Assembly: GCA_900618065.1 (NCBI GenBank)
Contig: UYIL01000003.1
Coordinates: 1,302,001-1,366,000, forward strand
Origin: Streptococcus thermophilus
GTDB taxonomy: Bacteria > Actinomycetota > Actinomycetes > Mycobacteriales > Mycobacteriaceae
Length of the DNA stretch: 64,000 bases
Direction of reading: 5' to 3'
The notes below the pieces were generated by a model, which was given only the letters and a program-made list of their open reading frames with translations, was not told where the DNA came from and did not search any database. This document shows, piece after piece, positions 1-8,829 of the stretch (positions are counted from its first letter, which is position 1; every line of letters starts with the position of its first letter). Both the position numbers and the translations under genes were made by a program.

Positions 1-431
1 CGATCACCGGCCGGAAGAAGGATCTGCTGGTCACATCCGGCGGCAAGAACGTCGCCCCGCAGCCGCTCGAGGAGCTGCTGCGCCAGGATCCGCTGATCTC
101 CCAAGCGGTAGTGGTCGGCGACGGCAAGCCCTTCATCGGTGCGCTCATCGCGCTCGACGAAGACGCCCTGACATCCTGGAAGGAAGCGCGCGGCATCGAC
201 GCTGACATCCCCACCTACAAACTGGCCAAGCGCAATGACCTGCGCATGGAAATCCAGGACGCCGTTAACCGCACCAACCACGCGGTGTCGAAGGCTGAGG
301 CGATCAAGAAATTCCGCATTCTCCCGCGCGACCTCACCGAGGCAGACGGCGAACTGACCCCGTCCCTGAAAGTCAAGCGTCCGGCCGTGTTGGAGAGCTT
401 CGCCCACCAGATGCGGAAGCTCTACGGGTAA
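1..431 (+). CDS. Long-chain fatty acid-CoA ligase, C-terminal end (FadD15-like), partial
   Basis: The reading frame is open from the left edge of the window to a TAA stop at 429-431, so only the last ~142 residues are present. These enzymes activate fatty acids with ATP to acyl-AMP and then acyl-CoA. The fragment opens with the conserved hinge and C-terminal motif ITGRKKDLLVTSGGKNVAP of the ANL superfamily, followed by the small C-terminal domain that closes over the active site. The late GELTPSLKVKR stretch fits the position of the catalytic lysine loop. SGGKNVAP is typical of the FadD15/AMP-binding long-chain group rather than of peptide synthetases. The N-terminal AMP-binding domain lies outside the window, so substrate range cannot be judged. 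Confidence 0.85.
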   Translation, partial: ITGRKKDLLVTSGGKNVAPQPLEELLRQDPLISQAVVVGDGKPFIGALIALDEDALTSWKEARGIDADIPTYKLAKRNDLRMEIQDAVNRTNHAVSKAEAIKKFRILPRDLTEADGELTPSLKVKRPAVLESFAHQMRKLYG

Positions 432-529
432 GTTCTCGGCGTGCCGTCCGGGCACCTGTGAATTTCTGACATAGAGTCAACCACCGACACTAACGGTGTG
501 TCTGCCAGGGAAGCCAGAAGGAGGCGAGT

Positions 530-1198
530 GTGCACCGGACTGCTGCGACGCTACGCCACCGCGAGCTCACTCAAGAGGTCTACAACATAGGCGATGAAGT
601 AGCCGAATACATCGAGCACATCGCCGAGGCGATCGCCGATTACGACGGGGAGTTGACCGACGACTGCCTGGCCGAATTCGCCGAGATCGTCGACGACGCC
701 CGTACCGATGCGCGCCGCGTGGTCGGTGAGCTGATCGGCCTGCGCCAGGCGCTCGTCTCCGGTGTGCGGGCCGGCTCCATCTCCGCCGCACTTCCGCCGG
801 AGGAGCGCATCCCGGAGCCGGAAACCCTCGACGCCTCCGCGTTGTACGAGCTGTTCCCGCTCAGCTCGCCCGCCCCGGTCAAGGACATGTCCGAGGCGTG
901 TACCCAGCGCACAGACTTGATCGTCCAGCACTTGGGCGAAGTGGTCGAGTACACCCTCGAGCAGACCGACATGGTCGCCCAGAACCTCGCGGCTGTGTCC
1001 CTGCCGCAGCTCTACTTCCGCGTCGGCGAGCTTGTGGAGTCCGCCGTCGACGGCTGGCTAGACTCCGTCGTCGCCGAACACCCCGGTTTTACCCGTGCTA
1101 TGCGCGGCTGTAACCCGCCGGCGTTCCTGGAGGAGCGCGCGCGTGTCGACGCCATCGTCGCCAAGGTCGCAGCGAAGCGTTCCCGCCGCGGCGCGTAG
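530..1198 (+). CDS. Conserved hypothetical protein, acidic and helical
   Basis: A 222-residue protein with a GTG start. A good ribosome-binding site (AGAAGGAGGCGA) ends just before the start codon, which fixes it. The sequence is rich in Glu, Asp and Ala and looks mostly helical. There is no signal peptide or membrane segment, and the last ~25 residues are basic (ending AAKRSRRGA). I recognise no catalytic motif or named family. It stands alone between the acyl-CoA ligase and hemW, and the 220 bp behind it are filled with repeats, so it is probably a single-gene transcript. Codon use matches its neighbours, which argues that it is real and native. Function unknown. Confidence 0.75.
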   Translation: MHRTAATLRHRELTQEVYNIGDEVAEYIEHIAEAIADYDGELTDDCLAEFAEIVDDARTDARRVVGELIGLRQALVSGVRAGSISAALPPEERIPEPETLDASALYELFPLSSPAPVKDMSEACTQRTDLIVQHLGEVVEYTLEQTDMVAQNLAAVSLPQLYFRVGELVESAVDGWLDSVVAEHPGFTRAMRGCNPPAFLEERARVDAIVAKVAAKRSRRGA

Positions 1199-1210
1199 GT
1201 TGCGCGGGGC

Positions 1211-1246
1211 TAGCGCTCAACCCGAACTCAACCTCACCAACCCCAC
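1211..1246. repeat. Family A dispersed repeat, single arm
   Basis: The sequence GCTAGCGCTCAACCCGAACT, continuing into a CAACCTCACCA stretch, is almost the same as arms of the inverted repeat at 16122-16260, where GCTAGCGTTCATCCCGAACT occurs. Only one arm is evident here. It lies just behind the 530-1198 gene. It is one of seven family A arms seen in the window. Confidence 0.7.
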
Positions 1247-1300
1247 TGGCTCCAGTCTGCTTCTCGGGCCCCGCCGGAACCACCCATTGGCACCGTCCGG

Positions 1301-1402
1301 GCCCGCCTCCAGATATAGTTCGCATCCTTGCCGAGGAAGCAAAATCTGACCTGCGGTTTTAGAGCTTGAACCGGCAAGGATGTAAACGATATCTTGGCGG
1401 GC
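1301..1402. repeat. Family B inverted repeat element upstream of hemW
   Basis: The left arm (1301-1333) and right arm (1371-1402) are imperfect reverse complements: GCCCGCC, then AGATATAGTTCGCATCCTTG, pairs with CCGGCAAGGATG, then GATATCTTGGCGGGC. The loop is 37 bp. The element ends 3 bp before the hemW -10 hexamer, so hemW must take its -35 region from the repeat arm. A relative is present at 47422-47521. Confidence 0.8.
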
Positions 1403-1417
1403 TTTAGAGTTGACCCC

Positions 1418-2671
1418 ATGGCCAATTCTGATGGTTCTACTTCCAGCCGCGGCAGGGGCGCGAACGGTGTGCGCGTACCAGACATGATGAGCGCGGGCAG
1501 TGGGCACGGCGCTGACAGGGACCACGCGGCCGGGTTCGGCGTGTACGTCCACGTCCCGTTCTGTGCGACACGGTGCGGGTACTGCGACTTCAATACCTAC
1601 ACGCCCTCAGAGACGGCAACGTCCTACGCGGCCTACCTGGATGCGTTGGAGCGCGAGCTGGAGATGGGAGCTGCCCAGATGGCAAATGTGGCCGGGGGCG
1701 GCAGCGCTCCTGCCGCCGCCGACACGGTCTTCATTGGCGGCGGCACGCCGTCGCTGCTGGGGGCGGACGGCCTGGGCCGGATCCTGGACGCGATCACGCG
1801 CACGTTCGGGTTGAAACCGGACGCGGAGGTGACTACGGAGTCGAATCCGGAGTCAACAAGCCCGGAGTACTTCGAGGATCTCAAAAGGGCGGGGTTCACG
1901 CGGGTGTCGTTGGGCATGCAGTCTGCAAGCACGCCGGTGCTGAAGATCCTGGACCGCCAGCACACCCCCGGCCGTGCTGTCGCCGCGGCAAAGGAGGCCC
2001 AGAAGGCCGGCTTCGAGCACGTCAACCTCGACCTCATCTACGGCACTCCGACAGAGACGGAAGACGACGTGAAGAAGAGCCTCGACCACGTCCTCGACGC
2101 CGGGGTGGACCACGTCTCCGCCTACTCGCTGATTGTGGAGGACGGCACAGCAATGGCCCGCAAGATCAACAAGGGCCAGTTGCCCGCCCCCGATGAGGAC
2201 ACCTACGCCGACCGTTACGAACTCATCGCCAACACGCTCGAGTCCAACGGTTTCGGTTGGTATGAGGTATCCAACTGGGCCAAGCCGGGCGGGGAGTGCC
2301 AGCACAACCTGCTCTATTGGCGCGGCGGCAATTGGTGGGGAGCCGGCCCAGGTGCGCACGGCTATGTCGGCCGGACGCGGTTCATGAACGTCAAGCGGCC
2401 GGAAACCTACAACCAGAAACTAGCGGCGGGCGAACTGCCCATCGCCAGTGAGGAAACCATCACGGATGCCGAGCACCACTTCGAGCAGATCATGCTCGGC
2501 CTCCGCCTCAAAGAGGGCATCCCGCACAGCTGGGTCAAACCGGGAGCAGAAGCGGTGATCCGTAAGCACCGTGACGCAGGCCTCCTGCAAACAGGTGAGC
2601 GCATCGCGGTCACGGATGAAGGCCGCTTGCTTGCCGACGGAATTGTCACCGACATCTTGGCCGCCGAGTAA
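1418..2671 (+). CDS. hemW: Radical SAM heme chaperone HemW (HemN-like)
   Basis: A 417-residue radical SAM protein. The N-terminal domain carries HVPFCATRCGYCDF, the CxxxCxxC cluster motif in the HemW/HemN form, followed by the GGGTPSLL glycine-rich SAM-binding motif. A HemN C-terminal domain closes the protein. HemW proteins bind heme and pass it to respiratory enzymes; they are often misnamed coproporphyrinogen III oxidase. The family lacks the extra N-terminal Cys and residues needed for the oxidase reaction, and this protein has only the three-cysteine motif. I chose ATG 1418 because TAGAGT (1405-1410) lies 7 nt before it, the spacing of a leaderless transcript. TTG 1394 is possible in frame but would lie upstream of that promoter. 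Next downstream are the CIRCE element and hrcA. Confidence 0.92.
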   Translation: MANSDGSTSSRGRGANGVRVPDMMSAGSGHGADRDHAAGFGVYVHVPFCATRCGYCDFNTYTPSETATSYAAYLDALERELEMGAAQMANVAGGGSAPAAADTVFIGGGTPSLLGADGLGRILDAITRTFGLKPDAEVTTESNPESTSPEYFEDLKRAGFTRVSLGMQSASTPVLKILDRQHTPGRAVAAAKEAQKAGFEHVNLDLIYGTPTETEDDVKKSLDHVLDAGVDHVSAYSLIVEDGTAMARKINKGQLPAPDEDTYADRYELIANTLESNGFGWYEVSNWAKPGGECQHNLLYWRGGNWWGAGPGAHGYVGRTRFMNVKRPETYNQKLAAGELPIASEETITDAEHHFEQIMLGLRLKEGIPHSWVKPGAEAVIRKHRDAGLLQTGERIAVTDEGRLLADGIVTDILAAE

Positions 2672-2685
2672 GTCAGCGCTACACT
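2657..2685 (+). promoter_or_regulatory. Predicted sigma-A-type promoter of hrcA-dnaJ2
   Basis: TTGGCC (2657-2662) and TACACT (2680-2685) are separated by exactly 17 bp, matching the housekeeping -35/-10 layout. The promoter begins inside the last codons of hemW. The CIRCE operator starts 3 bp after the -10, so a repressor bound there would cover the start point of transcription. Confidence 0.7.
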
Positions 2686-2688
2686 CGG

Positions 2689-2715
2689 TTAGCAGTCGAC
2701 GCCGGAGAGTGCTAG
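2689..2715 (+). promoter_or_regulatory. CIRCE heat-shock operator (HrcA binding site)
   Basis: TTAGCAGTC - 9 bp - GAGTGCTAG. The CIRCE consensus is TTAGCACTC-N9-GAGTGCTAA, so each 9-bp arm has a single mismatch and the spacer is exact. It lies between the -10 and the hrcA start codon, which implies that HrcA represses its own operon (hrcA-dnaJ2 and possibly rsmE and later genes). Confidence 0.9.
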
Positions 2716-2734
2716 CCACGGTGAAGGAGTGAAC

Positions 2735-3748
2735 ATGGCAGGTCCCGCACGCGAACGCAGGCAAGCTGTGCTGCGCGCGATCGTCGCGGACTACATCGCG
2801 TCGCAGGAGCCGGTCGGGTCGAAAACCCTAGTGGAGCGGCACAAACTGAACGTCAGTTCCGCGACGATCCGCAATGATATGGCGGTGCTGGAGGCGGAGG
2901 GCTTCATCGCCCAGCCGCACGCGAGCTCGGGGCGTGTGCCCACGGAGAAGGGCTACCGCGCTTTCGTGGACGCGATCAACGACGTCAAACCTCTCTCACT
3001 GCCGGAACGCCGCGCCATCTCAGAATTCCTCGAATCCTCAGTGGACCTAGAGGACATCATGCGCCGCTCCGCCCACCTGCTCGCGCAGCTGACTCGCCAG
3101 GCAGCCGTGGTGCAGCTGCCGACCCTCAGTGTGTCCCGGGTGAAGCACTGCGAGGTCGTGGCACTCACCCCGACGCGGCTGCTGCTGGTACTCATCACCG
3201 ACACCGGCCGGGTGGACCAGCGCAACGTCGAGCTCGCCGGCCCGATCAGCGATGAGGAGACAGCGCAGCTGCGGGATCTGCTCAACCGAGCTCTAGAGGG
3301 CAAGACGATGGCGGATGCATCAACGGCGTTGGCCGCGATCGCCCAGGACGCCCCGGATCATGTGACCAGGGCGATTGCTGTGGTGATAGATACACTCGTC
3401 GAAAAGCCAAGCGACCGTGTGCTCATCGCGGGCGCGGCGAACCTCGTTCCGGTGACCACGGATTTGCTCAGCGTCGTTGAAGCGCTCGAGGAGCAGGTCG
3501 TCGTGCTCAAGCTGCTGGCAAACCTGCCTGAATTGGGGAATGTCTCCGTGGTCATCGGGCAGGAGAATGAGGATGAGGAGCTGAGCAAAGCCAGCATTGT
3601 GACCACTGGTTACGGTGCGGCGGGCGAGACGCTGGGTGGTCTGGGGGTCCTCGGCCCGACGTACATGGACTACCCCGGTACGATTCAAAAGGTTGCGGCG
3701 GTGGCGCATTACATTAGCCACATTCTCGCCGGAGAGGAAAGGAATTAG
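2735..3748 (+). CDS. hrcA: Heat-inducible transcription repressor HrcA
   Basis: A 337-residue repressor of heat-shock genes. It has the N-terminal winged helix of the family ([21 protein letters not shown], about residues 6-25; [18 protein letters not shown] as recognition region; [12 protein letters not shown] as wing) and the C-terminal ligand/dimer domain with late GPTYMDYPG, typical of HrcA. It binds CIRCE operators and is kept active by GroEL in other bacteria. ATG 2735 is preceded by GAAGGAG at good spacing; GTG 2729 is an in-frame alternative two codons earlier but would overlap that site. The stop at 3746-3748 touches the dnaJ2 ATG, so the two genes are translationally linked. Confidence 0.95.
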   Translation: MAGPARERRQAVLRAIVADYIASQEPVGSKTLVERHKLNVSSATIRNDMAVLEAEGFIAQPHASSGRVPTEKGYRAFVDAINDVKPLSLPERRAISEFLESSVDLEDIMRRSAHLLAQLTRQAAVVQLPTLSVSRVKHCEVVALTPTRLLLVLITDTGRVDQRNVELAGPISDEETAQLRDLLNRALEGKTMADASTALAAIAQDAPDHVTRAIAVVIDTLVEKPSDRVLIAGAANLVPVTTDLLSVVEALEEQVVVLKLLANLPELGNVSVVIGQENEDEELSKASIVTTGYGAAGETLGGLGVLGPTYMDYPGTIQKVAAVAHYISHILAGEERN

Positions 3749-4876
3749 ATGGCCCGCGATTACTATGGCATCCTCGGGGTTGACCAGAACGCGTCGGATG
3801 CGGAGATCAAGAAAGCTTATCGACGTCTCGCACGCAAGTACCACCCCGACGTGAACGACACGGACGAAGCCGCGGAGAAATTCCGCGAGATTTCCGTGGC
3901 GCAGGAGGTGCTGCTGGATCCGCAGAAGCGGGCGATCGTCGACCGTGGCGGGGATCCAATGGAGCAGGGCGCTGCCGCGCCGGGCGGCGGGGGCTTCGGC
4001 TTCGGCGACATCTTCGAGGCGTTCTTCGGCGACGGTGGAGGCGGCGGCCGGGGACCGCGTTCGCGTGTGCAGCCGGGCAACGACGCGCTGCTGCGCACGA
4101 GCATTTCGCTGGCGGAGGCGTACTCCGGTACCCGCAAGGACGTCACCGTGGACACCGCAGTGGTGTGCGAGCACTGCCGCGGCACCGGGTCCGAATCCGA
4201 AGCCAAGCCGGTCACCTGCGACAACTGTGGCGGGCAAGGCCAGGTCCAGCAGGTGCAGCAGTCTTTCCTGGGCAACATTATGACCACGACGTCCTGCCCG
4301 AAGTGCCAGGGTTTCGGCGAGATCATCACCGACCCCTGCCAGAAGTGCGGCGGTCAAGGGCGCGTGCGATCCCGCCGCGACATCACGGTGAACATTCCGG
4401 CCGGCATTGTCTCCGGAATGCGCATCCGTATGGCGGGCCAGGGCGAGGTCGGCCATGGCGGCGGCGCTGCCGGCGACTTGTACGTGGAGGTCACTACCGA
4501 GGACCACCCGGTGTTCGTGCGCGACGGGGAGAACCTGCACCTGAAGGTTTCCATGCCGATGTACGATGCAGCTTTGGGCACGAGCCTGGAGGTCGAGGAC
4601 CTCGCCGGTGAGACCACCACGATTGAGATCCCGGCCGGCACGCAGCCGAACGAGCAGATCATTCTCGAAGGCGAGGGCATGCCGCGTCTGCGCGCGGAGG
4701 GCGCCGGCGACATGATCGCCCACGTCGAGGTCGTCGTGCCTGAGACGCTGACCAAGGATGAGCGCCGCGCGCTCGAGGACCTGCGCGCCGGCTGCACAGA
4801 GGCAGCCCATGTGCAAGAGGAAGCACCCGGTGAGGAAAGCTTCTTCGGCCGACTCCGCGACCGCTTCCGGCGCTAA
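3749..4876 (+). CDS. dnaJ: Chaperone DnaJ (DnaJ2)
   Basis: A 375-residue type I DnaJ that stimulates DnaK ATPase and holds unfolded proteins. The order is J domain (residues ~1-70, with the HPD triad in KYHPDVN), Gly/Phe-rich linker, and a zinc region with four CxxCxGxG repeats ([32 protein letters not shown]). The two substrate-binding beta domains follow. All eight zinc ligands are present. It begins directly after hrcA and shares its CIRCE-controlled promoter, as expected for the second dnaJ of actinobacteria, which is linked to hrcA rather than to dnaK. The minus-strand ORF across this gene is a GC-rich shadow. Confidence 0.96.
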   Translation: MARDYYGILGVDQNASDAEIKKAYRRLARKYHPDVNDTDEAAEKFREISVAQEVLLDPQKRAIVDRGGDPMEQGAAAPGGGGFGFGDIFEAFFGDGGGGGRGPRSRVQPGNDALLRTSISLAEAYSGTRKDVTVDTAVVCEHCRGTGSESEAKPVTCDNCGGQGQVQQVQQSFLGNIMTTTSCPKCQGFGEIITDPCQKCGGQGRVRSRRDITVNIPAGIVSGMRIRMAGQGEVGHGGGAAGDLYVEVTTEDHPVFVRDGENLHLKVSMPMYDAALGTSLEVEDLAGETTTIEIPAGTQPNEQIILEGEGMPRLRAEGAGDMIAHVEVVVPETLTKDERRALEDLRAGCTEAAHVQEEAPGEESFFGRLRDRFRR

Positions 4877-4880
4877 AGTC

Positions 4881-5612
4881 ATGAGCCTGCCGTACTTCCT
4901 GTGCGACGACCCTGCCGCCGGCCGCCTCGACGGCGCGGAAGGACGCCACGCGGTCACGGTCAAACGCATTGAACCCGGCGAGCACATCATGCTTATCGAC
5001 GGCTCCGGCCGCACCGCCGAAATCTCCGTCACCGACATCACTGGCAAGGACTCCCTGGTCGGAGAGGTGGTGCGCGTGGAAGACGTGCCGCCGCCGCGGC
5101 CGCAGGTGACAGTGGTGCAGGCCATCCCGAAGTCCGAGCGCGCCGAGCTCGCCGTCGATCTGGCCGTCCAGGGTGGAGCTGACGAGATCATCCCGTGGAT
5201 CTCCCACCGCACCATCGCCAGGTGGCAGGGCCCGAAGGTGGCCAAGAACGTGGAAAAGTGGCAGGCCACCGCCCGGGAAGCGGCCAAGCAGTCCCGCCGC
5301 GCCTGGGTGCCGGAGGTCCGTGAGCCGGTCACCACGAACCAGCTCGCCGAGCTCTTGTCGTCGCTGTGCGGCTCCGACAAGGAGCGAACAACCGCGTACG
5401 TCCTGCATGAAGACGCAGCCACCAGCATCAAAGACATAGACCTTGACGTCGACCACCTGTATCTCATTGTCGGTCCCGAAGGCGGGATTGGGCAGGAGGA
5501 ACTTGCGGGGATCCCTGCGACGTCGATAAGCATGGGGCCGGAAGTACTGCGCACCGCGAGTGCCGCGCTGGCCGCGTTGAGCGCGATCGGTGCGTTGACG
5601 CACCGCTGGTAG
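4881..5612 (+). CDS. rsmE: 16S rRNA m3U1498 methyltransferase RsmE
   Basis: A 243-residue SPOUT-fold methyltransferase that modifies U1498 of 16S rRNA. The N-terminal PUA-like part includes the GAEGRHAVTVKR motif. The C-terminal SAM-binding knot shows IVGPEGGIGQEEL and the closing LRTASAALAALSAIG motif, both diagnostic. ATG 4881 lies 4 nt after the dnaJ stop; the frame is open further upstream inside dnaJ, but family length and the MSLPYFLCDD start support 4881. It is probably cotranscribed with hrcA-dnaJ, as in mycobacteria. The 11-mer word GCTTATCGACG occurs twice here (from 4991, and inverted from 5521), the second forcing an ATA codon. Confidence 0.93.
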   Translation: MSLPYFLCDDPAAGRLDGAEGRHAVTVKRIEPGEHIMLIDGSGRTAEISVTDITGKDSLVGEVVRVEDVPPPRPQVTVVQAIPKSERAELAVDLAVQGGADEIIPWISHRTIARWQGPKVAKNVEKWQATAREAAKQSRRAWVPEVREPVTTNQLAELLSSLCGSDKERTTAYVLHEDAATSIKDIDLDVDHLYLIVGPEGGIGQEELAGIPATSISMGPEVLRTASAALAALSAIGALTHRW

Positions 5613-5622
5613 TGTGAACCGC

Positions 5623-6684
5623 ATGGCAGAACTGGTCACACGCTCGCACGAGCTCGACCCTGAGCACGCCCAGGCCATCCTGGGCATTAACGACGAGAAC
5701 CTTCGCACCCTCAACGACCTGCTCGGCGCGGACCTATTCGCGCGCGGCACGACCGTCACGCTGCGCGGGCCTGTCGAGGATGTGGCCTACGCCGACCGCG
5801 TGTTAGATGAGGTAGAGGCGATGGCGCGCCGCGGAATCGTCATCACAGCCGATGCAGTGACGCACGCGGTGGACATCATGGCCTCGGATGCGCCGGAGTC
5901 CGTCGCGGACATTCTCGGCCAGGAGATCATTGCCCGGCGCGGCAAGGTGATCCGCCCGAAGACCGCTGGTCAGCGCGAGTACGTTGACGCGATCGACGAG
6001 AACACGATCGTGTTCGGCATCGGCCCTGCCGGTTCCGGTAAGACCTACCTGGCGGTGGCGAAGGCAGTGCAGGCGCTGCAATCCAAGCAGGTCAAACGCA
6101 TCATCCTCACTCGCCCCGCCGTGGAGGCAGGGGAGAAGCTGGGCTTTTTGCCCGGCACCCTGAACGACAAAATCGACCCCTACCTGCGGCCGCTGTACGA
6201 CGCGCTACGCGACATGCTCGACCCCGAGATGATCCCGAAACTCATGGAAGCCGGCATCATCGAGGTCGCCCCGCTCGCCTACATGCGCGGCCGCACTCTC
6301 AACGATGCTTTTGTCATCCTCGACGAAGCGCAAAACACCACCCCTGCCCAGATGAAGATGTTCCTCACCCGCTTGGGCTTCGGGTCCAAAATGGTGGTTA
6401 CCGGCGACATTTCCCAGGTGGACCTGCCCCGCGGCGTGGTCTCCGGTCTGCGCGTTGTGCGCCAGATACTGCGCGGGATCAAAGAGATCCACTTCCAGGA
6501 GTTCGGCGCCAACGACGTGGTGCGCCACCAGCTGGTCGGGCGCATCGTCGCCGCCTACGACACGTACGACGCGCAGCGCGCTGAGCGCTGGGATGCCGAG
6601 GCTGCAGCGCCCGCTGGGCCGACCGGCAAGCATGCTGCTGCCGCCTCGCAGGCTCGGCAGCAGGATCAGGAGGAAAAGGAATGA
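5623..6684 (+). CDS. phoH: PhoH-family ATPase
   Basis: A 353-residue PhoH1-type protein: a short N-terminal KH-like region, then a P-loop ATPase with Walker A GPAGSGKT and Walker B FVILDEAQ, followed by [13 protein letters not shown]. PhoH proteins are linked to RNA metabolism and sit next to the ybeY endonuclease in most genomes, as here. ATG 5623 has TAGTGT (5610-5615) at a 7-nt distance, so an internal leaderless promoter is possible. GTG 5614 is an in-frame alternative that would overlap that hexamer. The tail (last ~25 residues) is Ala/Gln/Lys rich and not part of the fold. The stop overlaps the ybeY start (ATGA). Confidence 0.93.
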   Translation: MAELVTRSHELDPEHAQAILGINDENLRTLNDLLGADLFARGTTVTLRGPVEDVAYADRVLDEVEAMARRGIVITADAVTHAVDIMASDAPESVADILGQEIIARRGKVIRPKTAGQREYVDAIDENTIVFGIGPAGSGKTYLAVAKAVQALQSKQVKRIILTRPAVEAGEKLGFLPGTLNDKIDPYLRPLYDALRDMLDPEMIPKLMEAGIIEVAPLAYMRGRTLNDAFVILDEAQNTTPAQMKMFLTRLGFGSKMVVTGDISQVDLPRGVVSGLRVVRQILRGIKEIHFQEFGANDVVRHQLVGRIVAAYDTYDAQRAERWDAEAAAPAGPTGKHAAAASQARQQDQEEKE

Positions 6685-7268
6685 GCATCGAAGTCCTCAA
6701 CGAATCCGGTGAGACCGACGTCAACGAGGAAATGCTTGTCGACGTCGCCTCCTTCGCCCTCACCGCCCTCGACGTCCACCCCGACACCGAGGTGACCATC
6801 ACCTGCGTCGATTCGCCGACCATGGCGGATTTGCACATGCGCTGGATGGACCTGCCCGGCCCCACCGACGTGATGAGCTTCCCCATGGACGAGCTCAGCC
6901 CCGGTTCCGGGCGCCCCGACGCAGCGCAACCGGGCCCAGCCATGCTGGGAGACATCATCCTCTGCCCCGACTACGACCGGAAACAGGCCGAGGCTGCGGG
7001 TCACCCGCTGGGCCACGAGATGGCGTTGCTCACTGTCCACGGTGTGCTCCACCTGCTCGGCTACGACCACGCGACACCCGCCGACGAGCGGGAAATGTTC
7101 GGCCTGCAGAATGAAATCCTCGCCGACTGGTACGACGACCTGTCCGCCCGCGGCATCGAGTACCAGCCCAAACCCGACGGCCGGCACGCATTCCCCTCGG
7201 GCGCGGACCGGCAGGAACTGGACGGGCTCGTCGAGGAACGGGACAACAACCGCGGCGGGGAGCAGTAG
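6681..7268 (+). CDS. ybeY: Endoribonuclease YbeY (rRNA maturation)
   Basis: A 195-residue zinc-dependent endoribonuclease for 16S rRNA 3'-end maturation and ribosome quality control. The zinc motif is seen as [11 protein letters not shown] (H-x3-H-x5-H). The conserved DVMSFPMDE stretch and the following GDIILCPDY also fit. It overlaps phoH by the ATGA junction and leads into the CBS-domain gene 6 bp after its stop, a conserved actinobacterial order. The C-terminal ~40 residues, beyond the usual fold, are hydrophilic and variable. Confidence 0.95.
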   Translation: MSIEVLNESGETDVNEEMLVDVASFALTALDVHPDTEVTITCVDSPTMADLHMRWMDLPGPTDVMSFPMDELSPGSGRPDAAQPGPAMLGDIILCPDYDRKQAEAAGHPLGHEMALLTVHGVLHLLGYDHATPADEREMFGLQNEILADWYDDLSARGIEYQPKPDGRHAFPSGADRQELDGLVEERDNNRGGEQ

Positions 7269-7274
7269 CCGCCT

Positions 7275-8765
7275 GTGGAAGCCTGGATCACTTTCGGCCT
7301 GATATCGATCATCTCGCTGCTGGCAGCGGGCGTGATCAAGATGCTCGAATCCGCCCTGGTGCCGATCTCGCGTGCCCGCGTGGAAACGATGGCCAAAGAC
7401 GATGTCGCTGGCTCTGCCGCGTTGCTGCGCGTCGTCGATGCGAAACCGAACCACTTGGGTCTGCTCGCGCTCATCCAGACGGTGCTGGACACCGTCGCAG
7501 CCGTGTTCGCTCTGCTCACCGCTTTCGAGCTGATCCCGTCGCAGGCATGGGCCATAGGCGCTGCGATTCTCGCGGTGACGCTCATACGTTTCGGCATTGT
7601 CGGTGTGATCGCCCGCCGTGCCGGCAAACTCAACCCGTACTCCATCTCCTTGCGCGCCGCCCAGATTCTCACGGTGGTCTACACAGTGCTGGGGCCGATC
7701 TCGAAACTGCTCATTTGGCTGGGCAACTTGGTCACGCCGGGTGAAGAGACCCTGGAAAACCCCTACGCCACCGATGTAGAACTACGCGAAGCCGTCGACA
7801 TCGCCCAGGAGCAAGGCGTCGTGGAAACGGCCGAGCGCCGCATGATCCAGAACATCTTCGACCTTGCTGGCACCCACGCACGCCAGGTCATGGTGCCGCG
7901 CCCGGACATTGTGTGGATCGAGTCGGAGAAGTCTGCCGGCCAGGCCGCGAACCTGATGATCCGCTCCGGCCACTCGCGCGTCCCGGTGATCGGAGAAAGC
8001 GTGGACGACATCGTGGGCATCATCTACCTCAAAGATGTCATCGAGAAGACCTACAACCGCACCGATAGCGGCACCGGTGTTCCCGTCACCGACCTGATGC
8101 GCGAGCCGATGTTCATGCCGGACTCCAAGCCGCTCGACGACCTGCTTCAAGAGATGCAGCAGGAGCAGACTCACATCGCAGTTCTTGTGGACGAATACGG
8201 CGGCATCGCCGGCCTGATCACCATGGAAGACATTCTCGAGGAGATTGTCGGTGAGATCGCCGACGAGTACGACGAGGATGAGGAGGCACCCATCGAGCGG
8301 GTCGACCCACCAGAACTCACCGACACTCCAGAGGTCGAAGGGTCCACCCTGATTACGGACCCGCGGGACACCCTCGCCCAAGCGGCCGCTACGTCGCGGG
8401 CGTTCCGCGCCCAAGCGCGCCTCCCGCTCGATGACCTGGTCGACTACTTTTCTGACGAGCTCGGATTCACGCTTGAATTCACCGAGGAAGTCACAGACAA
8501 CGTCGAAACAGTCGCCGGTCTGCTGTCCTACGAACTCGGCCGTGTCCCCCTGCCCGGCTCTTCCGTTGAGGTTTCGGATCTGCTCTTCACCGCCGAAGGA
8601 GGGCGCGACCGACGCGGCCGCATCAAAGTCCGCACCGTGCTGATCGAGGTCCCCGAACGGCTCATCCCGGAGCGTGAGGACACTGAGTCCGACGAGCGTC
8701 AGGACCATCCCGAACTGAGTAACTCAGGCACCTCACGTACCTACCGTCCCGCACCGGGGGAGTAG
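7275..8765 (+). CDS. CNNM/CorC-type membrane protein with CBS pair
   Basis: A 496-residue hemolysin-C/CorC family protein. The N-terminal CNNM transmembrane domain has about four membrane segments in residues 1-150. It is followed by a CBS pair with recognisable VMVPRPDIVWI and LVDEYGGIAGLITMEDILE motifs, and by a CorC_HlyC C-terminal domain ending near LIEVPERL. The family takes part in divalent cation (Mg2+) transport or tolerance. The GTG start lies 6 bp after ybeY. The last ~30 residues are polar and disordered, and their codons (8705-8725) are a family A repeat arm (CATCCCGAACTGAGTAACTC), so repeat DNA has been taken into the coding tail. Confidence 0.9.
   Translation: MEAWITFGLISIISLLAAGVIKMLESALVPISRARVETMAKDDVAGSAALLRVVDAKPNHLGLLALIQTVLDTVAAVFALLTAFELIPSQAWAIGAAILAVTLIRFGIVGVIARRAGKLNPYSISLRAAQILTVVYTVLGPISKLLIWLGNLVTPGEETLENPYATDVELREAVDIAQEQGVVETAERRMIQNIFDLAGTHARQVMVPRPDIVWIESEKSAGQAANLMIRSGHSRVPVIGESVDDIVGIIYLKDVIEKTYNRTDSGTGVPVTDLMREPMFMPDSKPLDDLLQEMQQEQTHIAVLVDEYGGIAGLITMEDILEEIVGEIADEYDEDEEAPIERVDPPELTDTPEVEGSTLITDPRDTLAQAAATSRAFRAQARLPLDDLVDYFSDELGFTLEFTEEVTDNVETVAGLLSYELGRVPLPGSSVEVSDLLFTAEGGRDRRGRIKVRTVLIEVPERLIPEREDTESDERQDHPELSNSGTSRTYRPAPGE
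8705..8725. repeat. Family A repeat arm inside a coding tail
   Basis: CCATCCCGAACTGAGTAACT here differs by one base from the arm at 19757-19776 (CCATCCCGAACTGAGTCACT). It is translated as part of the disordered C-terminus of the CBS-domain protein. Confidence 0.65.
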
Positions 8766-8816
8766 CGGGAGAGAAGGCCAGTTCGTTGCCTTTTGTGCAG
8801 CAGCCACCTCGGCGCG

Positions 8817-8822
8817 CACAAT
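8817..8822 (+). promoter_or_regulatory. Predicted -10 box, leaderless pdxY
   Basis: CACAAT lies 7 nt before ATG 8830, with TTGTGC (8793-8798) 18 bp upstream as -35. No ribosome-binding site precedes the ATG, so the mRNA probably starts at the start codon. Confidence 0.5.
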
Positions 8823-8829
8823 GGATCCC

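Noticed and set aside
3320..5554. 744-residue minus-strand ORF across hrcA, dnaJ and rsmE
   Set aside because: It is antisense to three clear genes, has a low-complexity His/Arg/Val/Ala composition and no motif; a GC-rich third-position shadow.
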